Source: Spirochaetaceae bacterium
Lineage (GTDB): Bacteria > Spirochaetota > Spirochaetia > Treponematales > Breznakiellaceae
Direction of reading: 5' to 3'
Assembly (NCBI GenBank): GCA_031278935.1
Contig: JAITJK010000023.1
Location: 1-8,613, forward strand
DNA length: 8,613 bases
Part shown: positions 1 through 5,535 of the stretch, piece by piece
Position numbering within the stretch: position 1 is the first letter of the stretch
How the letters are laid out: every line of letters starts with the position of its first letter
Position numbers and translations under genes: made by a program
The notes under the pieces: generated by a model
Told to the model about the DNA's origin: nothing
Seen by the model: the letters and a program-made list of their open reading frames with translations, nothing else
Database searches by the model: none

Positions 1-824
1 CGAAGCAGAATAGCCCGAACCCGTACTACAAAGGCCGCAGGCCCCGCAGCTTTGACAAAGGAGATACCGTGATAACTGGGGCAGGGTTCGGTGACCCCCG
101 GGAACTTACCGCTGGCTTCCCAGTCAAATTTACCGCTGTCCACGATGACGCCCCCCAAGGAGGTGCCATGACCGCCGATGAATTTGGTAGCCGAATGAAT
201 GACTAGGTCCGCGCCGTACTCAATGGGTCGAAGCAGATAGGGAGTCGTAAAGGTCGCATCCACCACCAGGGGGATGCGGTGCTCATGGGCGAGTTTGGCC
301 AAAGCCTCGATATCAATGATATTGGAGTTGGGATTCCCCAAGGTTTCGATGAAGATCGCCTTGGTCTTGGGCTGTATGGCCCGGGCAAATCCATCTGTTT
401 CTTCAGGGTTTACGAAGGTGGTGGTAATCCCGTACAGGGGCAAGGTATGGGCCAAAAGGTTATAGGTGCCCCCATAAATGGTCTTGGCCGAGACAATATG
501 ATCCCCTGCCTGGGCGAGGTTAAGGAAGCTATAGGTAACAGCTGCGGCCCCAGATGCCAAGGCCAAAGCCGCCACGCCCCCTTCCAAGGCGGCTATGCGT
601 TTTTCCAACACCTCTTGGGTGGAATTCGTCAGTCGATTGTAGATGTTCCCCGGGTCGGTAAGGCCGAAGCGGGCTGCAGCATGGGCGGAGTTATGAAACA
701 CATAGGAGGTGGTTTGGTAAATCGGTACGGCCCGGGCATCGCTGGCCGGATCCGGCTCTTCCTGGCCGATGTGTAACTGTTTCGTTTCAAAGGCCCACTG
801 ATCGGTATGGGTTTTAGGCGCCAT
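1..824 (-). CDS. O-acetylhomoserine sulfhydrylase (aminocarboxypropyltransferase), partial
   Basis: This is a PLP enzyme of the Cys/Met metabolism family. It is expected to make homocysteine from O-acetylhomoserine and sulfide in the cytoplasm. I translated about 274 residues from the ATG at 824; the C-terminal third or more lies beyond base 1. Visible family marks are RAVPIYQTTSYVF near residues 31-43, NRLTNST (63-69), ALASGAAAVTY (88-98), the AKTIYGGTYN region (113-122), the PLP-site Asp in VVDATF (Asp189), and SATKFIGGHGT (211-221) with the Schiff-base lysine at 214. The GGHGTSLGG run and the wording around it fit the MetY branch better than cystathionine gamma-synthase. The start is supported by an AGGAG Shine-Dalgarno (ATAAAGGAGAATACCT then ATG). 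One oddity is VDATF, where most relatives have VDNTF or VDNTV. The gene is divergent from the transposase-like gene at 962. A cysteine synthase or methionine gamma-lyase role cannot be excluded. Confidence 0.9.
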   Translation of the reverse strand, partial: MAPKTHTDQWAFETKQLHIGQEEPDPASDARAVPIYQTTSYVFHNSAHAAARFGLTDPGNIYNRLTNSTQEVLEKRIAALEGGVAALALASGAAAVTYSFLNLAQAGDHIVSAKTIYGGTYNLLAHTLPLYGITTTFVNPEETDGFARAIQPKTKAIFIETLGNPNSNIIDIEALAKLAHEHRIPLVVDATFTTPYLLRPIEYGADLVIHSATKFIGGHGTSLGGVIVDSGKFDWEASGKFPGVTEPCPSYHGISFVKAAGPAAFVVRVRAILL

Positions 825-961
825 AGGTATTCTCCTTTATCTATGCATCATGGGGTTCTCATACCAAAAAATCAAGGGTATTTTTATCGTGGCACCAGTA
901 TATACTAAAAGTTTCTAGCCCGATTAAAGCAAAACCACATCTTCGACCCGTATTATGCTCT
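825..961. promoter_or_regulatory. Divergent intergenic region with palindromic -10-like element
   Basis: This is the spacer between the sulfhydrylase gene (minus) and the transposase-like gene (plus). It contains the self-complementary AGTATATACT at 897-906, which reads TATACT on both strands and could serve as a -10 element in either direction, although I find no good -35 at normal spacing. The minus-strand gene has a Shine-Dalgarno just before its ATG and so a leader of some 70 bases if this element is used. On the plus strand TATTAT (951-956) ends five bases before the ATG at 962, with no Shine-Dalgarno. I see no SAM-riboswitch-like fold. The assignment of promoters here is tentative. Confidence 0.3.
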
Positions 962-1420
962 ATGAGATCATTGCGGGTACTTCAAAACGGAGTGTGGTAC
1001 GAAATACGCACTCGTATCAACAACCGAGAGCCCTTGTTCCAGCGGCATAGAGCCTTGGCCCTGTTTGCTAAGGTCTTTCGGGAAACGAAGCAGCGGTTTG
1101 TCTTCGAGATTCGTAGCCTGTGTATCGCCGAGGATGAGCTTAGGTTCTATATCAAGCCTGTGCAGGGCTTACAACTTCCAGTTATCATGAAATGGATGAA
1201 GCAGGTGTTCGCCCAGCGCTACAATCAAGCGGAGGGCCGGGAGGGGCATATCTGGGGCGACCGGTATAGGTCGCGGATACTCACGAGAGAGCCTCCTAAG
1301 ATGGAGGACACGGGGGAGGAGGATCCGAGGACTAGGGTCAGACCCCAGCATGAAGAATCCCCTCCCAACCCCTCCCTGCCGCCCCTCTTCCCTCTTCCCC
1401 TCGTCCCCGCCCCTGAATAA
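962..1420 (+). CDS. Transposase-like (IS200/REP-associated Y1 fold) protein, predicted catalytically inactive
   Basis: This 152-residue protein resembles REP-associated tyrosine transposases. The N-terminal NGVWYEIRTRINNREPLF (9-26) matches the usual GVYYHVxxR...R..LF opening, and RYNQAEGREGHIWGDRYRS matches the ..YNRR.GR.GTLWEGR(Y/F)KS block near the C-terminal helix. Family members carry C-I-M-x-N-H-x-H-L-L; here the aligned stretch is CIAEDELRFYI, so both metal-binding histidines are missing. The catalytic tyrosine of the helix appears to be Phe in KQVFAQRYN. The last 40 residues are charged and then Pro-rich, encoded by a palindrome and a C-rich tract, and are probably not part of the fold. 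There is no Shine-Dalgarno; TATTAT ends five bases before the ATG. It may be a domesticated DNA-binding protein or a decaying mobile gene. The fold assignment is by pattern memory only. Confidence 0.7.
   Translation: MRSLRVLQNGVWYEIRTRINNREPLFQRHRALALFAKVFRETKQRFVFEIRSLCIAEDELRFYIKPVQGLQLPVIMKWMKQVFAQRYNQAEGREGHIWGDRYRSRILTREPPKMEDTGEEDPRTRVRPQHEESPPNPSLPPLFPLPLVPAPE
1335..1345. repeat. GGGTC-A-GACCC palindrome in the 3' end of the transposase-like gene
   Basis: This is a perfect 5-bp inverted repeat with a single-base centre, followed by one more C. Motifs of the GGGTCAGACCC kind are often seen beside RAYT-type transposase genes, where REP-like hairpins are the substrate. It is the only exact copy I noticed in this window. 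It lies inside the reading frame, just before the low-complexity tail. Confidence 0.55.
1359..1413 (-). repeat. C-rich tract; G-quadruplex-prone on the minus strand
   Basis: Nine runs of three or four C occur in about 55 bases (1359-1362, 1364-1366, 1369-1372, 1374-1376, 1382-1385, 1390-1392, 1397-1400, 1405-1408, 1410-1413) with connecting loops of one to five bases. The minus strand therefore carries nine G-runs, more than twice the four needed for a G-quadruplex, and the plus strand could form an i-motif. The tract looks built from short tandem units: two 10-mers of CCCCTCCC plus two bases, then 7-8-mers of the CCCCTCTT type. It encodes the Pro/Leu-rich tail of the preceding gene. Confidence 0.7.
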
Positions 1421-1480
1421 TCGGCCTTAGACCTCTATGGTCGCTCAAAGCGCAGACCTTCCCGGCCCGTCGTTCTCGGC

Positions 1481-1509
1481 TTGTTTTCCCCGGCGTAACG
1501 TGGTATCTT
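1481..1509 (+). promoter_or_regulatory. Predicted sigma70-type promoter of the pur operon
   Basis: TTGTTT (1481-1486), a 17-base spacer and TATCTT (1504-1509) make a well-spaced promoter. The likely transcription start is A1517 or A1519, that is, two bases before or exactly at the purE ATG. No purine-rich Shine-Dalgarno is present between the -10 and the ATG. Confidence 0.6.
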
Positions 1510-1518
1510 CCTTGTTAT

Positions 1519-1998
1519 ATGAAAGTCGCCATCATGTTTGGATCTCCCTCAGATACCCCGGTCATGGAAAAAGCTGCCCAGGTACTGCGGGAATTAGCGG
1601 TGTTCTACAGTGCCCATATCCTTTCCGCCCATCGGACGCCGGAACTCCTGCATAAGACCGTGAAAGAACTAGAAGACAACGGGACCGAGGTGATCATTGC
1701 CGGTGCCGGGCTCGCGGCGCACCTGCCTGGGGTTATTGCCAGCCTCACGACGATTCCGGTAATCGGGGTTCCTATCAATGCGGGGAGCCTAGGGGGTATG
1801 GACGCCCTGTTGTCCATGGTTCAGATGCCCCGGCCTATTCCGGTGGCCGTAGTAGGGGTGGACAACGGGGCCAATGCAGCGCATTTGGCCTGCGAGATCC
1901 TGGCCCTCAAATACAGCGACTTACGCGAGCGGCTTAGGGCCTTCAGGGCCGCCGTGAAAGCGGAGGGGGAAAAAAATGGGGAGAAGGTGGCATTATGA
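1519..1998 (+). CDS. purE: PurE, N5-carboxyaminoimidazole ribonucleotide mutase (class I-like)
   Basis: PurE moves the carboxyl group of N5-CAIR onto C4 of the imidazole to give CAIR, the sixth step of purine synthesis. The 159-residue protein has the normal length and order: GSPSD phosphate site (8-12), SAHRTP (36-41) with the catalytic His38, AGAGLAAHLPG (61-71) and SMVQMP (99-104). These motifs place it with class I mutases rather than with the CO2-using class II enzyme described from Treponema denticola. Differences from the E. coli type are AGAGL for AGAGG, NAGSL after GVPI, and GVDNGANAA instead of the longer GKAGxxNA loop; a similar short loop occurs in Bacteroides-type PurE as I recall it. 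A class I enzyme needs PurK to supply N5-CAIR, and purK is not in the window. The start sits directly at the domain start and has no Shine-Dalgarno. The stop overlaps the purC start (ATGA). Confidence 0.95.
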   Translation: MKVAIMFGSPSDTPVMEKAAQVLRELAVFYSAHILSAHRTPELLHKTVKELEDNGTEVIIAGAGLAAHLPGVIASLTTIPVIGVPINAGSLGGMDALLSMVQMPRPIPVAVVGVDNGANAAHLACEILALKYSDLRERLRAFRAAVKAEGEKNGEKVAL

Positions 1999-2729
1999 CG
2001 CATGAGATGAAAAGCGGGAAGCTCTTATACGAGGGCAAGGCCAAGCAGGTTTACGCCCTAACGGATCCCGGGAAGGAGGACCTGGTTATTATCCATTACA
2101 AGGATGATGCCACGGCCTTTAACGGGGAAAAGAAGGGGCAGATTCAAGATAAGGGGATTATGAATACGGCCATTGCGGCGGGGCTTTTTGCGGTGCTGGA
2201 ACAGGCCGGCATCCCCACCCATTTTGTGTCTCTCCTGGGGGAACGGGATATGCTGTGTAAAAAGGTACGGATCATTCCCTTGGAGGTGATTGTGCGGAAT
2301 GTGGCCGCCGGATCCATGGCCAAGCGTCTGGGCCTGGTCGAGGGGACGCCCTTGAAAACCACGGTGTTCGAGCTTTCCTACAAAGATGACGCCCTGGGGG
2401 ACCCTCTCATCAACGCCTATCATGCGGTGGCCATAGGGGCTTCTACCTTTGAGGAAATTAACGAGATTTTGGCTTATACCGCCCAGGTTAATGAACGGCT
2501 TTCCCTATTTTTTGGGGAAAAGGGGATTAAGCTCATTGATTTCAAGCTGGAATTTGGCCGTACTACTCCGGGAGAAGGGAAGCTGGTGGTGGCCGATGAG
2601 ATTTCACCAGACACCTGCCGCTTATGGGATGCCCAAACCAACAAAAATCTCGACAAGGATCGGTTTCGTCGGGATTTAGGGGATGTTCGGGAAGCTTATG
2701 CCGAGATTCTGAAGCGTATAGGCGGCTAA
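1995..2729 (+). CDS. purC: PurC, SAICAR synthetase
   Basis: PurC couples CAIR with aspartate using ATP to give SAICAR, the step that follows PurE. The 244-residue protein is the usual single-domain bacterial length. Signature stretches are LYEGKAKQVY (11-20, ATP-binding loop), DDATAFNG (37-44), IPLEVIVRNVAAGS (94-107, SAICAR synthetase signature 1), IDFKLEFG (181-188) and DEISPDTCRLWD (201-212, signature 2), then KDRFRRDLG (221-229). All expected residues appear intact. The first ATG overlaps the purE stop by the ATGA arrangement, with AAGG seven bases upstream, which suggests translational coupling; an in-frame ATG at codon 5 (2007) is an alternative. The stop TAA is followed at once by the ATG of the purF frame. 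Confidence 0.96.
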   Translation: MTHEMKSGKLLYEGKAKQVYALTDPGKEDLVIIHYKDDATAFNGEKKGQIQDKGIMNTAIAAGLFAVLEQAGIPTHFVSLLGERDMLCKKVRIIPLEVIVRNVAAGSMAKRLGLVEGTPLKTTVFELSYKDDALGDPLINAYHAVAIGASTFEEINEILAYTAQVNERLSLFFGEKGIKLIDFKLEFGRTTPGEGKLVVADEISPDTCRLWDAQTNKNLDKDRFRRDLGDVREAYAEILKRIGG

Positions 2730-4262
2730 ATGGACCGACAAAACCAAAACCTCGAAACCGGGGGGGTACATTCTCTAACTGGCAGTGAGGGTAAGTCGCT
2801 GAAGGGTCCCCCGCTTCTTGATTCCAGCGCAGCGCCTCAATATGCTTCCACGGCAGATGGGGAGGATGCTTTGCATGAGGCTTGCGGAGTACTGGGGGTC
2901 TTCTGCGGGAATCCCCAGCAGGATGCGGCTTCCCTGGTGTATTATGGGCTTTTTTCCCTACAGCACCGGGGCCAGGAAAGCGCAGGGATTGCAGTAGTCC
3001 AGGACAAGGTCATTACTTGCCGTAAGGGCATGGGCCTTGTGGGGGACGTCTTTACCCCCGATACGTTTAGTACCCTCAAGGGGCCTATTGCGGTGGGCCA
3101 TGTGCGGTATTCCACGGTCGGGACTAGCAGCATTGAGAACGCCCAGCCCTTTGTGAGTCGTTTCAAGCTGGGTTCCATTGCGGTGGCCCACAACGGGACC
3201 TTGACCAACGCCCCGGTGGTACGGGAACTCCTAGAAGATGCGGGGATAGGGTTCACCTCTTCCAGCGACAGCGAGGTCATCGTCAACCTTATCGCCAAAA
3301 ACTACAAAAAAGGCTTAGAAAAGGCCCTGACTGATACGATTCAATTCATCAAAGGTTCCTACGCCCTGGTAGTTATGACCGGAGAATCCCTGGTGGGCGC
3401 CCGGGATCCCAATGGTATCCGGCCCTTATGCCTGGGGAAACTGGAGGATGGCTGGATTCTGGCTAGCGAATCCTGTGCCATTGATGCGGTGGGGGGGACC
3501 TTCGTCCGGGATATAGAGCCGGGAGAGCTTATCATCATCAATGCCGACGGGGTACTTTCCTTTAGTTTCAGTGAGAAAACCCGGCGGGGATCCTGCGCCT
3601 TTGAGTACGTCTATTTTGCCCGGCCTGACAGCGTGATTGACGGCCTGGATGTGTACGGATCCCGGATCCGGGCAGGAGAGATTCTTGGCCGGGAATCCGC
3701 GGTCCAGGCGGACCTGGTGATTGGCGTACCGGATTCGGGCATCCCCGCAGCTATCGGTTATGGTAGGGCTACGGGGACGCCCTTTGGCCTGGGTTTTGTG
3801 AAAAACAAGTATGTGGGCCGGACCTTTATAGCCCCGAATCAAGCGCTCCGGGAAAAAGCTGTTTCCGTGAAACATAACGTGATTCAAAGCGAGGTCCAGG
3901 GAAAACGAGTGGTAATCATCGACGACTCCATTGTCCGCGGTACCACGAGTCGCCGGCTGGTCTCTATCTTACGGAATGCCGGGGCCAAGGCGGTGCATAT
4001 CCGGGTATCCTCCCCTCCGGTGCGTTTCCCCTGTTATTTTGGCATTGACACCCCACATCGGAAGGACCTGGCTAGCAACCTAAGCAGTGTAACCGAGCTG
4101 GGCGTTTCCCTGGGGGTAGACAGTCTGGCTTTTATCTCCGTGGAGGGGCTTTTAGAATCCCTGGCTGCACAACACGAGACCGGGGGCTACTGTCTCGGCT
4201 GTTTCACTGGCGAGTACCCCATCCCCGTTCCCGGTGAAGATTTTTATCCCCCAGGGGCTTAA
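2730..4262 (+). CDS. purF: PurF, amidophosphoribosyltransferase (4Fe-4S type)
   Basis: PurF makes 5-phosphoribosylamine from PRPP and glutamine, the first committed purine step. The N-terminal Ntn glutaminase domain starts at Cys52 (ACGVLGVF), with QHRGQESAGI (78-87), RYSTVGTSS (126-134), AHNGTLTN (153-160) and SSSDSEV (177-183). The phosphoribosyltransferase domain has the PRPP loop VVIIDDSIVRGTT (394-406). Cys289, Cys435, Cys488 and Cys491 match the four iron-sulfur ligands of the Bacillus subtilis-type enzyme, so an oxygen-sensitive [4Fe-4S] cluster is expected. Read from the ATG that abuts the purC stop, the enzyme would have a 51-residue propeptide, much longer than the 11 of B. subtilis. 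An in-frame TTG at 2871 has GGGGAGG five bases upstream and would give M-HEA-Cys. Both starts are possible; I keep the longer frame and favour the TTG for the active protein. The gene is last in the operon. Confidence 0.95.
   Translation: MDRQNQNLETGGVHSLTGSEGKSLKGPPLLDSSAAPQYASTADGEDALHEACGVLGVFCGNPQQDAASLVYYGLFSLQHRGQESAGIAVVQDKVITCRKGMGLVGDVFTPDTFSTLKGPIAVGHVRYSTVGTSSIENAQPFVSRFKLGSIAVAHNGTLTNAPVVRELLEDAGIGFTSSSDSEVIVNLIAKNYKKGLEKALTDTIQFIKGSYALVVMTGESLVGARDPNGIRPLCLGKLEDGWILASESCAIDAVGGTFVRDIEPGELIIINADGVLSFSFSEKTRRGSCAFEYVYFARPDSVIDGLDVYGSRIRAGEILGRESAVQADLVIGVPDSGIPAAIGYGRATGTPFGLGFVKNKYVGRTFIAPNQALREKAVSVKHNVIQSEVQGKRVVIIDDSIVRGTTSRRLVSILRNAGAKAVHIRVSSPPVRFPCYFGIDTPHRKDLASNLSSVTELGVSLGVDSLAFISVEGLLESLAAQHETGGYCLGCFTGEYPIPVPGEDFYPPGA
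2818..2846 (+). promoter_or_regulatory. purF: Possible internal promoter for purF
   Basis: TTGATT (2818-2823), a 17-base spacer and TATGCT (2841-2846) lie inside the 5' extension of the purF frame. Transcription would begin near 2853, just ahead of the GGGGAGG Shine-Dalgarno (2859-2865) and the TTG codon at 2871. The ordered series of -35, -10, Shine-Dalgarno and start codon makes a short purF transcript plausible. The -10 is only a moderate match. Confidence 0.4.
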
Positions 4263-4343
4263 AGCCTCTGAACTCGCAGTGACCCTAAAGATAGAGGAAC
4301 GAAGGGACGTGCGCCTTTATCCCTCACCACACGGTCCCCGTAC

Positions 4344-4362
4344 GCCCCACAGCAGGTGGGGT
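4344..4362. terminator. Hairpin between convergent purF and sigma factor genes
   Basis: CCCCAC-AGCAG-GTGGGG (4345-4361) forms a 6-bp perfect stem that a G-U pair can extend by one. It sits in the 102-base gap between the purF stop and the sigma gene stop, and abuts the latter. Downstream in the purF direction the T-rich stretch (GGGGTTTTCGTTT) starts about ten bases after the stem, so a classical intrinsic terminator is imperfect. In the other direction no T-run follows. Confidence 0.4.
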
Positions 4363-4364
4363 AG

Positions 4365-5423
4365 TTAGGGGTTTTCGTTTAGTTCGTGGATTTCTTTGAG
4401 GCCCCGGAGCTTGAAGATGGCTTTCTCTTGAATTTGACGAACCCGTTCACGGGTTATGCCCAAAAGATGACCCGTTTCTTCCAGGGTCAGTGGGCCTTCA
4501 CCAGCCAGGCCAAAACGAAGCTGTAGGATATTCATTTCCCGTTCCGAAAGACGGGAAAGAATTGCTTCCAGAGTCTCTTGAAGCGTAGTGGAAAAGGCCA
4601 GCTCAAAGGGCTCCGCCTGGGTGTCGTCTTTGATGAGGTCCGCCAAACGGGTAAGATTTCCGTCATCCACAATGGTATCCAGACTGGTGATTTCTTGGGA
4701 GAGCTTCACAATCTCCTTCACCTTGGCAATGGACAGACCCAGGTATTCGGATAGTTCTTCGTTGCTGGGGTCCCGGCCTAAATCTTGGGTTAGCTGTTTG
4801 GAAACAAAGTAGCACTTTTTAATGATGTTGAGCATATGAACGGGAATGCGGATGACCCGGCCCTTATCGGCAATACTCTTGATGATGGCCTGACGGATCC
4901 ACCAGGTGCCGTAGGTGGAAAACCGGCAGCCACGAGTATAATCAAAGCGATCCACCGCTTCGATGAGGCCAATGTTCCCTTCATCAATGAGGTCTAAGAG
5001 GGATAGGCCCCGGTGCTGATAGTTCTTGGCAATGGACACCACCAGGCGCAGGTTCGCGTTAATCATCTTGCTTTTATACATTTGCAGGGCATTATCCAGG
5101 GCAAGGCGCTCTTTCTTATAGTTTCCGTCATGCTCCCGGTCCTTATAGGCTTGGTCCAACTCCGCCCGTTTGCGCCGAATGACCACGATTTTTTCACCAA
5201 GACCCTGCTCTTCCTGGACCGTTAGCAGCGAAAACTTGGAAATCTGCTTGAAATACAGGGACAAGGGATCGGTCTCTCGAGGAATCTTAGACTTTTTTGA
5301 AGACCGCGCCAGGTGGCTTGCTTTACCGGTACGGTTCGCTTTCATGCCCTCTTCCTCCATAGCGTACAGATCGATCTCTTGGGGCACCGCTTCCCGCTCA
5401 AGTGCGGATGTTGTTCTTACCAT
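4365..5423 (-). CDS. Sigma-70 family factor, group 2 (RpoD/RpoS-like)
   Basis: This 352-residue RNA polymerase sigma factor lacks region 1.1 and the large non-conserved insert of RpoD. Region 1.2 is TDPLSLYFKQI (51-61); region 2 spans about 118-195 with NLRLVVSIAKNY, LIDEGNIGLIEAVDRFDY and FSTYGTWWIRQAI; region 3 is about 196-265; region 4 is about 284-342, with the -35-reading helix in ITRERVRQIQEKA (323-335). A charged stretch of about 30 residues (85-117) separates regions 1.2 and 2. In region 2.4 the position equal to Thr440 of E. coli RpoD is Ile (RQAIIKS), while the Gln437 equivalent is kept. Together these point to an alternative, stress- or growth-phase-type group 2 factor. The start has GAGGG eight bases upstream. 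A TATAAA (5446-5451, minus) could be a -10, but no good -35 is seen. It lies 100 bases downstream of the LysM/LytM gene in the same direction, as rpoS follows nlpD. Confidence 0.92.
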   Translation of the reverse strand: MVRTTSALEREAVPQEIDLYAMEEEGMKANRTGKASHLARSSKKSKIPRETDPLSLYFKQISKFSLLTVQEEQGLGEKIVVIRRKRAELDQAYKDREHDGNYKKERLALDNALQMYKSKMINANLRLVVSIAKNYQHRGLSLLDLIDEGNIGLIEAVDRFDYTRGCRFSTYGTWWIRQAIIKSIADKGRVIRIPVHMLNIIKKCYFVSKQLTQDLGRDPSNEELSEYLGLSIAKVKEIVKLSQEITSLDTIVDDGNLTRLADLIKDDTQAEPFELAFSTTLQETLEAILSRLSEREMNILQLRFGLAGEGPLTLEETGHLLGITRERVRQIQEKAIFKLRGLKEIHELNENP

Positions 5424-5461
5424 GCCATCTACCCTCTTTAATGTTTTTATACTGTTTCAAT

Positions 5462-5535
5462 CCACGGACTCCCACGAAGCGCGGCAACGCCTTTACCGCA
5501 GGTTTCATATCCCGTCTAACCCTTCAGGTCCGTGG
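5462..5535 (-). ncRNA. Possible structured leader of the sigma factor mRNA
   Basis: On the minus strand CCACGGAC (5535-5528, the last codons of the LysM gene) is perfectly complementary to GTCCGTGG (5469-5462, in the sigma gene leader). Between these arms lies the hairpin GCGGTAA-AGGCG-TTGCCGC (5499-5481), with one G-T wobble, and a weaker AGGGTT/AAACCT pairing. Together they could form a three-way-junction fold enclosing the LysM stop codon. It could act as a read-through, processing or translation control element. There is no T-run, so a simple terminator is unlikely. No known RNA family is recognised. Confidence 0.35.

Noticed and set aside
279..776. Plus-strand open frame of 165 codons opposite the sulfhydrylase gene
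   Set aside because: The minus strand here encodes an unmistakable Cys/Met PLP enzyme; the plus frame is Gly-rich shadow sequence.
825..961. SAM or other riboswitch ahead of the sulfhydrylase gene
   Set aside because: The leader is short and I cannot find the paired helices or conserved strings of a SAM riboswitch.
1421..1518. Purine riboswitch or PurR box ahead of purE
   Set aside because: The 98-base gap has no such conserved core, and the predicted promoter leaves no transcribed leader to hold a riboswitch.
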